A stretch of 64,000 nt of DNA from Diorhabda sublineata (Eukaryota > Arthropoda > Insecta > Coleoptera > Chrysomelidae): assembly GCF_026230105.1 (NCBI RefSeq), contig NC_079484.1, forward strand, positions 6,401,805-6,465,804, in the 5' to 3' direction. Of the stretch, positions 39,901 through 54,900 are shown one piece after another. Within the stretch, counting starts at the first letter, position 1, and every line of letters begins with the position of its first letter. Both the position numbers and the translations under genes were made by a program. The notes below the pieces were generated by a model. That model was given only the letters and a program-made list of their open reading frames with translations. It did not search any database and was not told the origin of the DNA.

Positions 39901-42900
39901 CCAACTGATCAGTCAGATGAATTATAAGTGTACTTTCACATAATTCTACTGGTTAAAAACGTAGTTAAAAAAAAACACAAAAAAATGATATATGATTATA
40001 AAAAACTTGAAATAAAAATAAACGGAAATTTGAAAAAAAAAAAGTAGTAATTTTTTAATAAAACCAGATGTTAGAGTAATAAAATAAAAATAAATAAATA
40101 AATTCGACTAATTTGACAAGGAGACATCAAATTATAACCTAACAAACTAAACATGAAATTAGTCAGTGACATTACCGTGAAAACATTCGAATTCAAACGA
40201 TAGTGATGGAAATTTCTAAATAAAAATTTCAATTTCTGATGTTGTAGATGTATTAGGGTTGTCAAAGCAACAATTAGAACTTATTGGTTCGCGTCTTAAG
40301 GAGTGGAACTTATAGAAAAACCATGCAACAGCTTCAAACTCATTCCTAACTGTTGTGAGCGTATTTTCTCAACAATATAAAATTTTAGATTTTTGTAATT
40401 GAAAATTCATTGTCTCCATTCCCATCCATTGCCTGATAATTTGGAAGATAACAGCGACGAGAAGGTTGAAAGTTTATACCAAGATATCAGAATAATCGAA
40501 ATTCGGTACCAAGGGCGATAGGATCCAGCAATGACGGATGATGTTTGTTTTCGAAGAGGGAACAAAAACTTTAATTGTGATATTTGACGTTAAAATACAA
40601 AATGAAATCTCAGACCTATGAAAAGGGTAACGCACCGTCGTGTTTCCTCGTAGCACTGGAAAAAGTAGTTCTAAATGTACACTAGAGGTACCATCTTTAA
40701 TAAATCACCGCAGATGCTTCCCTACACAGGCGACTTATATCTAGAGCTCTAAGAAAAGCTAAAGAAACTTTTGTAAATTTTGATAACGCCGCAAATAATA
40801 TGGGACTACAAATAAATGCCAAGAAGAGCGAAGTGCTATAAATGCTGATTATTATATTACAATTGGAGAATATAATATCGAAACGGTGGATGAATCTTTC
40901 AAAAAGTATAAATCTACAAGACGTTGACTGTACTAATTTCAATTTTTGACTCGGAAACCTGGACTAACAAAAATATCGACTTTCGAGACAAAGATATTGA
41001 GAAAAATTTGCGGGACTGTCCAAAATAATAACGTCGGGAATTCTACAACTTATACAGAGGATCAGGAAGCAGACACCTCATAAAAACAACCAAGATTAGC
41101 AGGCTTAGATTGGCAGGACATTCAGCTACCATCGACAACAGCGTGTCCACTAAAATAACTTCAACGAGCAGTAGAGGCAGAGGGAGACCAAAGTTAAGAT
41201 GGAGAAACGTGGTCTCCGAAGATGCTACAAAAATTGTTGCAGCAAAAAACATGATCCTTGTAAGAGAACGGAGAACATTTTCTCTGTAATCATAATCGAA
41301 GAATGCTGTCGACTAAATTCTATTTCTGTTAGTAATAGATAAACCATTAAAGGAACTTAGATTCACAAGATCATATCCTTTCGACATGACTATTCTAAAG
41401 AGTTTTTCAATAATAAAATAATAATTGGAGTTAACGAGATAATGATATGATAATTTACTTAAGAGCTATCGATGTAATTAACAAGTTGTAAACAACAAAC
41501 TAAACGAAGTTTAGTAATAATCGACAGCAAAAATTACTTTGATGATGAAATTGATGTATGTTTCGCCATGTTAAGCGATAATAATGAATTTTATTCTACG
41601 AAATAAAAAAATTATCAATCAAATAAACATCAATTACATATAGAATCGCTACAGAATAACGTAATTTATCATGATGATGGTATTAACGATGTGATTATTA
41701 ATCACACATGCAGCCATCAATAAAGTAGTATAATAATAAAATAAAAAATAAAGAAATTAAAAGAAGCAAGCAAAAGAAAACCGCAATGACAAGATTTTGC
41801 AGAATCGAAAGAGAACAAAGGGGCGATATAGACGCAAAGATAAATTGCTGAATACTAATGACAAAGAGAAAAAGTGATGATGGGAGAGAACAAGGACGAT
41901 GGGAAATCAAGAAAATGTCTCAGAATATACAGAGCAGAAAATCCAAGAAGAAGAAAAAACAATAAATACCTCGGAGAGAATGGTATATCAGCAGAGATCT
42001 TGAAATTGGGCAGCCAATGCTTAATAACAAAATTAATACAAAAGAGACTACAAAGTAGATGTAATAGTGACCAAGATATGTAATAGAATAAATTCTAACC
42101 TTATATTTATACCGGACTACAACAGGATCGGATTAGGTATGATCGCAAGGCCTTTGTCTGTGTCAGTACATTTCGAGCTATGAAACAGTGTGTACTATAT
42201 AGTTCGACAGTGTCTTCCAAAATTCAGCTTTAACAAGCATCCTTGAAAGTCCAATTAGTAAAATTGTGAATAATTCTATACGAAAAGACAATGGTGTACC
42301 AAAGTGCATTGATCTTTCAGGAAGACTAGATTCGCCGCAATCTCTATTGCCACGTTGTTATTAGTTTTACGGAGACTGTTCCAAGAAACTGATGGTGAGA
42401 TTAATTGTTTCACTACTACTTTGTTGCTTTAGGGTTTTTATTAAAAATAATGGACAAAAGGCAAGTTATAATGGAGTCGCTGCGCTTGCAAATAATTGGA
42501 ATAGAATATCTCGAAAAAAAAAATAACAACTAGATCGGTAAACTGAACGATAATATTCTTAAATGAGACTTGGTACGACACTCATGAAACACCCAGTAAA
42601 GGATGGGTTGATACTCCAAAAAATGTTAAACGAAAGCTCCGTCTAAGAAAAGTAAAAGAATAACTATTCTACTAACACGGTCAGAAGAAGGATGGTTTTT
42701 AGTGGCCAAGAATAATGCGGATTTCAGTCTGAATAATCTTTTTCTTATTCGTTTTTAAGATCTCATGATCTGTTAGTTTTGCAGGTGCCTCTGTATCAGT
42801 TCCTTGGAGGTGGACTGCCAGCTATCCATCCATCTCTTAGGTGGTCGTCCGGGTTCTCTTTTCCCTATTGGTTTCCCTTCAAGTACGATGCTTGGCAGTC

Positions 42901-45900
42901 TAATCTCTTCCATTCTTCTCACGTGGGTGTACCAGTATCCTTTTCTGAAGACTGAATAATATACCACCGAATAGCTGTATTATGATGGATAATGCATCTT
43001 ACCATGCTCGTCAAAGAAAGATACCAGGGACCAGTAACGGAAAAATTGGAATACAAAACTTTTTATACGAATGTGACCTTTTCACGAAAGTTATAATGTT
43101 CAACAATTATTAGAAATTGTGGACAGTTATAAGTTCTCAAAAGAATACATTTGTGTCAAAATTTGAAAGGAAGTAGGTCACGAAGTATCTCGGCTTCCAC
43201 CATAATATTGTATTTTCAAACCTGTCGATTTAATATGGCATAAATTGAAGCCTAATATATATGCCAACCAAAATACTAGTTGATAAAGATGGAAGTTACA
43301 AATGTAACTGCTGAAAACTGAAGAAACTGTATTCAACATGTGAGAGCACATAAAGATGTATAATTTTCTCAAAACAGAAAGAGCAAATTTTGAATAGCTA
43401 CTATCCAATTAAAAAATGTCTGTGTCGAAGAGTTTAATACAAAAAGTCGTAGCACTGGCTGGACATATATTAGCATAACTTAACATAACATAACCAATTT
43501 TTTATATATTGCTCTGATGTGAACCCCGTATTTCAGTGAGGGCGTTCTGCATCGACCGGAACAAATGGTAGTCAAAAGGGGCAAGGTCTGGGCTATAAGG
43601 CGGGCGAGGTAAAACTTCCCATCCACTGTTTTCCAAATAGTTCTCAACAGGAATAGTAACGTGGGGCCGAGCGTTGTCTGATTGCATATTCCGGGCGTTT
43701 TTCGGCTACTACTCTCTTCAAACGGCTTAATTGTGTTCGATAACGTTCTCCATTGATGATTTTATCCGGATTTAGCAGCTCATAATACAGCATATCCTTC
43801 TGATCCCACCAAATAGAGAGCACTACCTTCGCGCCATGGATATTCGTCTTTGCCGTTGAATTGGCTGGTTGGCCGGATTTCACATATGATTTTTTGCGCT
43901 TGGGGTTGTCGTAATGGATCAATTTTTCATCACCAGTAACAATCCGATGCAAAAATGACTTCCTTCTGTGGCGTTCCAGCAGCATTCCGGATATGCAAAA
44001 CCGCCTTTCGACGCCTCTCAGCTTGAGTTCATATGGAACCCAATTTTCTTGCTTTTGAATATATCCAGCTGCTTTTAAACGTTTTGAAATAGCTCCTTAA
44101 GTGACTCCCAAAGATTCTGCGAGCTCTTCTTTTGTTTGGCAATAATCTTCATCGAGTAATGCTTCCAGTTCTTCATCTTCAAACTTTTTTGGCTGTCCAG
44201 GACGTTCATCGTCTTCCAAATCAAAATCATCAATTTTAAATCGGGCAAACCACTTTTGGCGCGTTCGCTCAACTATAGCATGTTCACCATAAACTTCCAC
44301 CAAAATACGATGACTTTCGGCACCATTTTTCTTCATATTAAAGTAATGAAGAAGAGCTCTCCGCAAAAACACTTTTTCAGGAACAAATTTCGACATATTT
44401 AAGTGAAAAAAAATTATTGTTGTTAACGCTTCAAATAAATGACATGAATGGCATACAAAAAAGCATATGGTTATTTAAAATTATCACGAAAATCTTATGC
44501 TTGAGGCTAACTTCAATTTGTAAGCAGAATTACCGCTACGCATTTAGACTTTATCAAAAGTACTCAACCAGGTTTCCTCCAAGAAGAGCTTTCGCTTCGG
44601 TTAGTCGTTTACGAATAAACCTGAACGGTAAACAAATAAAATAATATTCCATCTAATTATCAATATTATTTAATTGACAAGGGTAAGAATTGTCATCATT
44701 TGTAAATATTCCCTCAGTAATCCATAGATTATATGATAGTTGCAAATATTGTACGTGTTTTTATTAATACTACTATCAACATTATTATCCTTGTGTACAC
44801 ATTGATGTATATTTATTTCACTACGATGCGCATTCATGATACGTAGAAATATCAATTAAGATAATGCATTTTCCAAACAATCTTTTTTTAGGTTTGTTAT
44901 TGCGGTAAACGCCCACGGTTTATACAGAAAAACATTTTAGATGATGATCGAATTTTCATAGAAAATCATATTTATTTAAATAGCGTTTATTGTACGCGAT
45001 TGGAATTCATCGATATTTCAAATAGTCAAAATCGTAAATGGACAAATTTAAGTAACAAGTTGAAAAAAAAATATTTTTTACAACACCCCAATAGAACTCA
45101 AAGATGAACAATTTTAGTAACGTTGCTGGATCTAAAACATTCAAAATCACACATCTAGATCCAAAAGGGGTAAAACACTTTTTTCAGAAAACGTAAAAAA
45201 TTGATTACTGTGTCCCCGTGCACCACAGAAGAAATTATGATTTTAAAGTCGTGTTTTTCTTATGTAATGGGGCTAATGGGGTTTTTTCCTTATTGCAAAG
45301 TTTGTTTATTATTATTATTATTCTGAGTTGAGTCCGTGTTGTTGAATCAAGTTCTTAGTTAGGTCTCTTTTGATGAATAACCAGAAATTTAAAATTCAAT
45401 AGAAATCTGTATTATTTATAATTAGTTCGGGCGATATATTGATTTGAGACAAGCAATAAGGGTTTGTCTAATGATGAATTATAAAAACGCCCTAGTAGTA
45501 ACGAAATTAATTAATTAATTAACAGTACTCTTAAATCAACTAATTATAATTATAAAATATTTATCTTTCTTCTAAATATTCAATAAAACTTAGAAAATAA
45601 AGGAGGTTCTTTCTCATCGTCTTTATTAAAATTGGCGCCTCGCGATTCCTGAAATGCTTCGACGTCACAAAATATACTTTGTTTAATTTTACAACTTTAT
45701 AAGGTTTTCCCGATTTTTTTTTGCTGTAACAATCAAAGTCTTGTGTTGTTTTGGCATGTAGAGTGGACCCGAATGCAAATATCTTTCGATTCGTTTCTCA
45801 ATTACACTATGGACTTTGCCGCCCTCATTTTGTGAGTTATCGATAGAAATTTATTTTTTTATTGTCCGTCGAAATTGTCTGAGTAAACAATTACGTCAAT

Positions 45901-48900
45901 TTCTATAACTCTGTAGTGACGGAGCTCTTGGAAATCGAGGATGCAGAACTGCAAGGCGATGAACTAAATTTAATTAAAACAATAAATGTTACTGCTGCTT
46001 CTACACAAAAAAAAATATTGGCAGACGTGAGTTTCATAATTTTCTGAATTTATCGATAACATTTAGAAAATCTACACATTGATTTCTCCGAACGATATCA
46101 AGACATTTTGAGCCTGGCTGTTGATTCAGTTTTCAATTGTTCAACACAGCGATATCACTTCAGCTGGAAGAGCTCATTAAATTGACAAGAACGAGGAAAT
46201 AAAATCATATCAAGAATTTTTGATAAAAAAACCGATATCACAATAATTGTATCCTGGATTGTGGTCAATGGTTCAACGATTTCTGATAGCATTCCTGTCT
46301 TCATATTTGTGTGAACTTGGATTTAGTGCTGTGGCCACGCTGCTTACTAGAAAGACAAATTGTTTGCATGTTACCGAACGTGACGACTTGCGGTGGTTCT
46401 TGAGTTAATTGGGAAAAATTTATTGAACAAAATCAGATTCATCTTTCACGTTAGTTTTTTTTTATTAAAATCGATTGGTTGTGTTATTTTTAATGAAAGA
46501 TATTCCGTCGTTGTAGTTGCGTTTCAATAAATATTCTCATTGGCAGGAATAGCCACTTACAGTTAACTTGAGACCTGAGCGCCCTTGTGCACTACCTCAG
46601 GTCTCAATTTAACTTTTGTGGGTTATAATAAAAGTCTAGTTTAGAATGAACGTTTAGTAGGTAAAAAAATAGGGTAGGGGTGCTAAAAAATAAGTTGTTT
46701 GTCAATGTCAGCAGCAGGCAAAATAAGTTTTGGAACCTCTGATCTATTATATTAGACATTGCACAAGAAATTAACTGTTATTCGGTTTTAGTTGCCACAA
46801 TAGATATCACTATAGAGATTTATCAAAGATTTATAAATAAATATTTGTTCAATATTAATAAATTCAACAATAAAAGTGTGAAAAGCTGTCCAAGGCGTGA
46901 ATAATACTGGACGATTCCTTTAAAATTTACCCTGATGCTAATGTGGCGCCACCCTCATTTAACACATTTCGACGGACACTTTTCGTATGCGCAGATTTTG
47001 ATCCTTATCTTTACCCTCCATATGTGTCATTTTAAAGTTTCGAAAAACTTTTTTTCCTTTAATTTATTACCTTAAATCACTGGGTTGAATGATTCAATTA
47101 TTTGTTGGTATTGACTAATAATTGAACGAATATTGATATTGATTTTTATATTAGAATTAACGTTGATCGTTAAAAAATTTTATTTTCGGTTACTATCTTT
47201 ATAGCTTTGTTTCAAGTAATAAAATTACACAAAGTTTTTTTTTTTCACTTGTTATTCACGTATAAATACAACATTTGATTTTAATGAAGTGAAGGTCAAA
47301 AGAGGGAACGGAAGCAGACGTTAGAATACATGAAATATTCGCTTAGAATGAACTGGATTTTATCTGCTCATCCGATTTTGATTACTTAATTTTTACATTC
47401 CAAAACAAAACCCTAAAAAATATGCTCCGTTACAATTTGAATACAATATTTGAAGCGATACGGTTAAATCTGTTGTAATAAGATACGAGGGCCGTTTTTT
47501 TTCAACCTCCGATCGCTCCGTGCAGACGCTACACGGGCAGAAGAAAGCGGCCACGTGCTGTAGGCTGGGGCTCCGTATATATGGGCTTGAGGACTGCTTT
47601 ATAGATCAGTACTTGTGATTCCTCCAGGTTAATCGCTTGTCCAGGTGCATACCAACATATTTGACAGCATCACGTTGTGGTAGGGCTTGTTTTGAGTGAT
47701 TTCTGGGCATTTACCTTTGCGGTTGGTGAAGGTTCTCTGGACTGATTTCGATTCGTTTGCTTTAATGCGCCATTTCTTCGGCCTTTTTTCTGACTTGTTG
47801 AGATCTGCCGTGAAGATGAGGTAAAGCAGCGGTCCCAGGACACTGCCTTGAAGAACTCCGGCGTTTATTTTGTAAATTGGTGTTTGTTTATCATGGTAGT
47901 TAACAAAGAAAAGCGCCTATGTAGTCTGACATGATAATGTCACGGAGTGAGATCGAACGACTTCCTAGAGAAGCGGCGGAGAGAAAAGCCTAAGCTAGTC
48001 AAATATTTCTTCATAAAGTAATAATGTATTATTATAAAGAGTAAGAAAATAAACAGATTAACGTATTCAAATTTCATCTATATGAAACCTTTTATATTTT
48101 TCTGGGGATCTGGAAAAAAACCAAAATCTTCACATGTATTGTTTAAAATGACCTTTATTAACCTCTATACAATGTAATAATCCAATTGCAAATCATTCTC
48201 GTCGAGTCAATGGATTGCAAATGTATTTAAAATATTCTGTTGTGAGCTGGTTGAAGACAAAAAAAAATGGAAAGTTGTCTAGAGTTCAACGATAATGTTT
48301 ATGTCTATCTAATATAAGAGTAAACGTAAGCAAAGATTGATTAATTCTAGAAAAACGCTAAAGAAACATTAATATTAGATTTAAAATTTATAATATTGAT
48401 ATATTTTCAGCGTTATAAGGTGGGCGGAAAAGTTCCATAGCTGCCACATAGATGGTAGTATTACATCCATATTATTTCCATCCATCAAGCCTTAACCTTC
48501 AAAAGACACGTGTAGAAATTTGGCAGCTGTTGTACTATTAGTTTGTGAGTTATAGCATTTTGAGTGTGTTAATAAAGAATTGCTTCTTGGCAAAAAATAC
48601 TATTGAAGCCATCATAAACAAGAAAATCAACCGTTGGAAACGAGTCGAAATGAAGGATGCACGATGTGGACGCCCCAAAGAGGCTGTAACCCACTAACAC
48701 ATGAAAAGAGTCAACAAAATAATTTGAATTAAATAGTAGAGACTCTAAAGATATCAAAGGAAAATGTTGTACACATCGTGAAAGGATAGTTGGATACACA
48801 AAAGCTCTATTCGAAGTGGGTATGGTGCGAGTTTAAAATCGATCAAACACAACTAATTTTTAAATCTGAGCAGTGTTGGGAGCTTTTCAATCATTTCACA

Positions 48901-51900
48901 CCCATCGACAGTCAGCCGAGAGAAATGCACGTGATGGAGTGATTCCAAAGCAAAAATTACGTGGCGTTTGAAGGATGAAATGGCTCTATCAATTTTAGTT
49001 TGTAGATTTCCTTCAATATCTGCTTCCACAACCAAGTTGAAACTTCCCAATAATGATCGATTTCGATATAGGAAAGTTACCACCATACTTTTCAAGTTTT
49101 TATCTCGACGGTATTTTATGTGCTCAAAAAATGCTTAAAGAACGTACGGAAATAAGATCAATATTTGACTGACAATATTTCGAGTATATTCAACTGATTT
49201 CTGCAGCATGTACGAGTAGTTTGTACCAACCCATACACTAAGAATTAGACCAGAAATAACTGAAATGAAGAACAGAGGATGAATAAGAGGAATAAGGACA
49301 ATACAGTGACTTTTCTACAAAATAGGTGCATACTACGAAGACATTGAGAGAATTTAGAGGTACTAGATATCATAAAAAGACTTTGAACAAGTATAGTCCA
49401 CGTAAAACCAATGAATAATTAACGGAGTATCAAGTAGACCGAGAGTTAAGATGTTGGTAGGCTTCCAGCAATTGACAGACGACAGAATAAAGTTGTTTTT
49501 CATCAATTGGATTTGAATTGGAGTGGTGTAAGTGCTGGGAAGTGTGAAACACAAACTATTAGAATGCAGTAGTATGGGAAGTAACATCAGAAAAAGATTT
49601 TATTTTACTATGCTCTATGGATTGTATGGAGGAGTCGTTTTGGCGTTTCAACCACACACACTGTACCTAGAAGATATTTTATTCAAGACTCTACATCTTA
49701 CTGTTCTTCTTTAGCGAAATGGGCAGGACACTAGCAAAATAGATGCTCTGTAGTTTCCGTGGCTTGCATTACATCCCTCAATAACTCGTGTGACTAACAC
49801 TCAGATGGCGCAATCATTTTCAAATCCATAAGATTTTTATGAAGTACCAACTTTCAAAAGACAATGTGTAAAATTTCATGACATTTCGAGTAGTCAGAAA
49901 AAATTGACAGCCAATCAAGTGAAGCTACTTTTTTTATTTTCAAAGCAATGGATACAAAACAATTTCGTGTGTTAATTTATCATTACTTCTCGATGAAAAA
50001 AATACTGTACAAGCTCAGCAATGATTTTGAAAGTGTTATCCGGACCCTGCTCCATCGAAAAGAGCCATTTGTTTATTGGTTTACTGTATTTAAACGGGGT
50101 TGTATAGACAGCGATGATGGTGAACGTTCTGGTCTCCTAATTGAGGTGGTTACTTCAGAAAACATCAAAAAGTCTACGAATTGGTTATATCTACTCGTAA
50201 ATTAGAATTTCGTGAGGAAATATGTCAGAATGTAGTGTGTTTACAATTAAGCATGAACATTTGACCATGAGAAATCTTTATTCAAAGTGGGTGTCGCGTT
50301 TACTCACAGTAGATCAAAAACAACAAGGTGTTGATGATTTAGAGCAGTGTTTGGCCATGTTTACTCGTAATAAATCGGATCACTTCATCATCACTTCATT
50401 CCGGAATCAAAACGATCATCTTTTGAGTGGATTGCAGCCGGTGATCCGCATCCGTAGCGGCTAAAAGCACAACAGTGAGCTAGAAAGGTTATGGCTTCAG
50501 TATTTTGGAATACGCATGGGATATTGTCCAAAAAGGAGAAACAATCAAAAGCGAATACTACATAATATAGTCGTTTGAATGCAAAAATCAAGGGAAAACG
50601 TCCTTATATGCCGAAGAAAAAACCAATGTTTCACAATTCGAGGGCAACGATCCTTAAATTGGGCAAAATACACTTCGAATTGCTTCCTCATCCACCGTAT
50701 AGTCCAGATCTGGCTCACAGTGGCTACTTACTAATCGCTGATATCAAAAAAAACGCTAGCCGGTAAGAAATTCAGCTCAAATGAAGAAGCAGCTGCTGAA
50801 ACTGAAGACTATTTTGAGGCAAAAGACTAATCCTTCTACAAGCACGGCATCGAGAAGATAGAGAAGCGTTGGAATGATTGTATTGGTCTTGAAAGATGAA
50901 TTGATGAATATCTTCAATTTTTACAAAAAAAATGTATTTTTTTTGGTCACACGCCTGATGTGTTAGTTTAGTATGCATTTAATTGATTGCTTATTGGCAG
51001 CTCTGTTTTAATTTTGGAATGCATGCTTATTAATCTTGCTAAAGGCGTATCGCTAATATTTTCTATTCTAAAGAAAAAATATAAAATTTGAATTTCGCAA
51101 ACCTGGAAGGAGTTATGACTAGCAACTCTGGACAGTTGAATTAAATCACAGAGAAGATCAGTTTGATTTTATTTTAATCTTATAATTTATTAGATATTTG
51201 TTTTATTATTAAATTTGTGAATAAAATAATATTTTTTAAAAACATTGCTGTTTACTAAAATTATTTTCGACTTTTTAGTTAAATACTTTTCAAATATTTA
51301 ATTATAGAAATTTGTATTTACATTGTAAGCAAATGAATGTAGATACCCAAATACAATAACAGTTTACGTGAGAAACCGAATTTTCTGGCGGCGTTGCCAA
51401 AATTTACTGCGATTGCAAAATACTGAATAAAATCATTAAAACAAATAAACATTTTTAAAGATTCTTTTTCGAAAACAAGTAGGTATGTTACGCAGCTGGC
51501 TTGCGTCCAAAAAAAAAATGATTTAACGAAAAACATCATCAAAAATGTCCATTATTGAAGGTATGTAAGGACCACGAAAACAAATTCTATCAATAACATT
51601 TCGAGTAGTTAGTTTTGATTGACTGTATTATTCAAATTGTTGTCCTCTTGACCTTTAATTGTATAATTCTCCATTCGAATACGTTGTTGATAAAGTTGCT
51701 GTGTGTTACTATATGACCTACTAGTTTTATTTTATTTTCTATGATAGTCTTGACCAAATTTCTTTTTTCTCCAATATCAAACAAAACTTGAGTGTCTTTT
51801 TTTTCGTTTTATCAATGCTTCTATTTTCTTCACGTTGCTCCATCGTTTATTTTTGAGTGAACTTGCAATCTCGCGGCTTAATTTTGATTTGAATTGTTAG

Positions 51901-54900
51901 GTATTCAAACATCTCAAATCCTTTTCACACTCGAATTATTTACTTAAAATATATGAGTTTTTTGTTACAAATAATCTATTTAGATTAAAAAACTTCGCTT
52001 TAGTCACAATAATTGATAAAAATAAGCATAATTTCCAAGTGAAAATTACATATATACATAGTTTCTTTTCCTTCTTGTCAAATGTTGATCCGAGAGCCTT
52101 TAGGAGGCACCTCCTAAGAAGTTGGAGTATTTGTAAGAGTTGTTTGAAAATCGTGACATTTTCCAATACGTTTATGAAAAGTTATACTCAAGTTTAGTAA
52201 ATAAATAGGACATAGGCAGACAGAAAGCGATTAGCAGTAACACAAACCCAAGAAGGCATATTTTTTCAAGAAAAACGATTTTCTGTAGTTTTTCATTGAT
52301 GCACCGGACATTACGTATTCGTATATTTGAAAATATTACGTTATTTTTACCTAATGTTATGATGGTTTTCGCTCTCATGACTTCAAGGAAGCGTATTGTT
52401 GATTACTGACCGACTTACTAAGACAGTAAAGGGTTGACGCGTTACAGAAAGTGATGAAAACATTTATGTGCGTTTGAAGAAACAGTACCTATCATCACGC
52501 CGAGTGGGAAGGAATTAGACTTCTCTGAAGAGACCCGACAAGATAAAACCGATCAGCGGATTAATCATCTATTAGCATTAGCTTATTAGCTGTTATTTTC
52601 CCCTCAGAGTATTAGCACACAATATATTTAAATTATTAGAATTCGAAACAAAGTCAGAGGTGTAAAAAGTAATATTTCAATATAGTAGACGAACCTCGTA
52701 TATGAAAAAAATTCATTTTCTATTATCGACTCGATTTTATTTGACTGATGATCGATCGGCGACCCGATGATTCGCAATTGAAATTGAAGATGACACTTGC
52801 AAGCGTTCGCTTTCAAATGTTTAATTTACATGAATCAAACGAGAGGAATTGGACTGTTCTGAATAGATTCAACAAAATGAAACCGATCAGTGAACTGATG
52901 GTTCGTTTAATTACACGAAAAAACTAGCAGCGCTAGGTGGTGATGTGTTCGAATCATACTAGAGCTTCCAAACTAGAGGATATGAGACTGATCTGAAGAG
53001 ATCCAAGAAAATGAAACCGATCAGTGTCTTATACCACTATCTTTACAATTGCGAGTTATTGGAGATGTTAATGTCGATAAAATGATTTATCAGTCGCATA
53101 TTTCGGGGATGTAAATTAATATTCGTCACCGCTGCAATCAAGAAAGTAGTTTTCTCCTTCGAGTAATAGCAGACCATATGTTGAAATGAATAGAATTTGA
53201 AATAATATCAGGTGAAAGTATTATTTATAATAAATTAGATTATAGATCAACTTAGTATAATTTAATATACAATAGAAAGTGTTCTCGCTTACCGTTCTCA
53301 TGTCTTCCGCGTTTCTTCCTCTGGGAAATTTTTTGTTGGCAATAAAGGCGATACCATTTTTGGGAAAATCGTCGCTCATCAACGATATATATTCGGTGTA
53401 CTTCTGTCCGTCTTCTGTAAGAGCTGCGACCCTTTTCCATCCAAATTGTTTGAAAAGAGCCAAATAAGCGTACTTGTAGTGCAGATTTTCTCCGATGGTC
53501 CTAAAGAAATATGGATATTTGCTTCTGTCTGAAAATGAGGTTCCTTCTGCTCCGTAAGACACCACTACGACGTTGTATTGTTTGGAAACCGGCGCTATGG
53601 GTTCAACTGTTTCCGTACAAGCAGGTCCGAGTACACCGACGAGTTTTTTAAAAGTTTCATGATTCACTATGAGATCTAGAAAAGTACTCATAACTGATTC
53701 CGGTTGACATTTCCCGTCAAATGCCATTAGATTTAGATTGTAGTCTTTCAAAAGGGTGGGACTTCTGTTGATGAATTCGACTGCCGCCTTAGCACCTTGA
53801 AACACACCCCAACCACCTAATCCCGGCGCCGACATTGGGAATATTCCTCCAATATTAATAGTTGGTTTGACATAAGTTTTTTTCCAATTCGCCCAAACAG
53901 GAGTGTTATTTCTCATCCATTCGCACGCTATTTTCCTTTCTCCTCCGTAACCTTTGTCTTTCAAATCGAATAAAAATACATAATCTTCTCTGCGTAATTT
54001 GAAACTTCTAACTCCCAAAAATAAAGGATTTGCGTCGACTTCGAGTTTGGACCAAACCATTTTTACTAATCGGTGCATTTCGTATTTGTACCCGTTAACT
54101 AAATTGTTTGTGAAATTGTACAATTCGTTGTTTTTGAATTTAACGGTTACGAATTTAGTTTCATCGATCACCAGATCTCCAGGAAACCAATGGAAAAACA
54201 TGAAACTCTGTTGATTGCTTTGTTTTGCGTAATATTCTTCTAATAATCTAACAGCCGATTTTAAATTATTTCCTAACCATAATATTTTCACGAGGCACCG
54301 AATTTCGTTGACTTGATGTATTAAAAAATCACTCGTTCTGAAATCTGGAGCTAAAAGTACCGCACAATTTTTGCCATCGCATTGCGATGGGGTGTACATA
54401 CTTTCTACACAGACGCTATCAGGACAAACATATCTGAAAAACATAAGGGAATAGATAGAAAAATATTTTTTTGGTATGGATCAGATACAGAACATTATAA
54501 CAAAAATTCAAATATTTTTATCTACCCAAATCTACATCTACAAAAAGTATGATGAAAATTCATTCGATAGTCTTAAAGAAAAGAGCAAAACCAGTCGATT
54601 GAAATTGAAAATATACAGTTTTAAACCACATGGAAAGCTTTGCTTAGAGGATAGCAGAAAGGTCACTGACCTGACTCTATTTTACCGCTACTACCACGGC
54701 AGATGCTCTTCCGAGCTGTCAAACATAATCCCACCTATTTGCAAGACTTACTCGACAAGCAGGCGGGGGTATTAGTACACCTGCAAACGCCCAGAGCTTC
54801 AATTTATCAGGAATCCTTTTTTGGAGAAGTACAAGCCTGTGGAATCAGCTACCAATGCATGTATTTCCCGAACACCATGGCATGCATAAGTTCAAGATCA

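Noticed and set aside
48853..49095. 80-residue minus-strand frame as a gene
   Set aside because: Overlaps the plus-strand mariner relic C; a shadow frame without homology.
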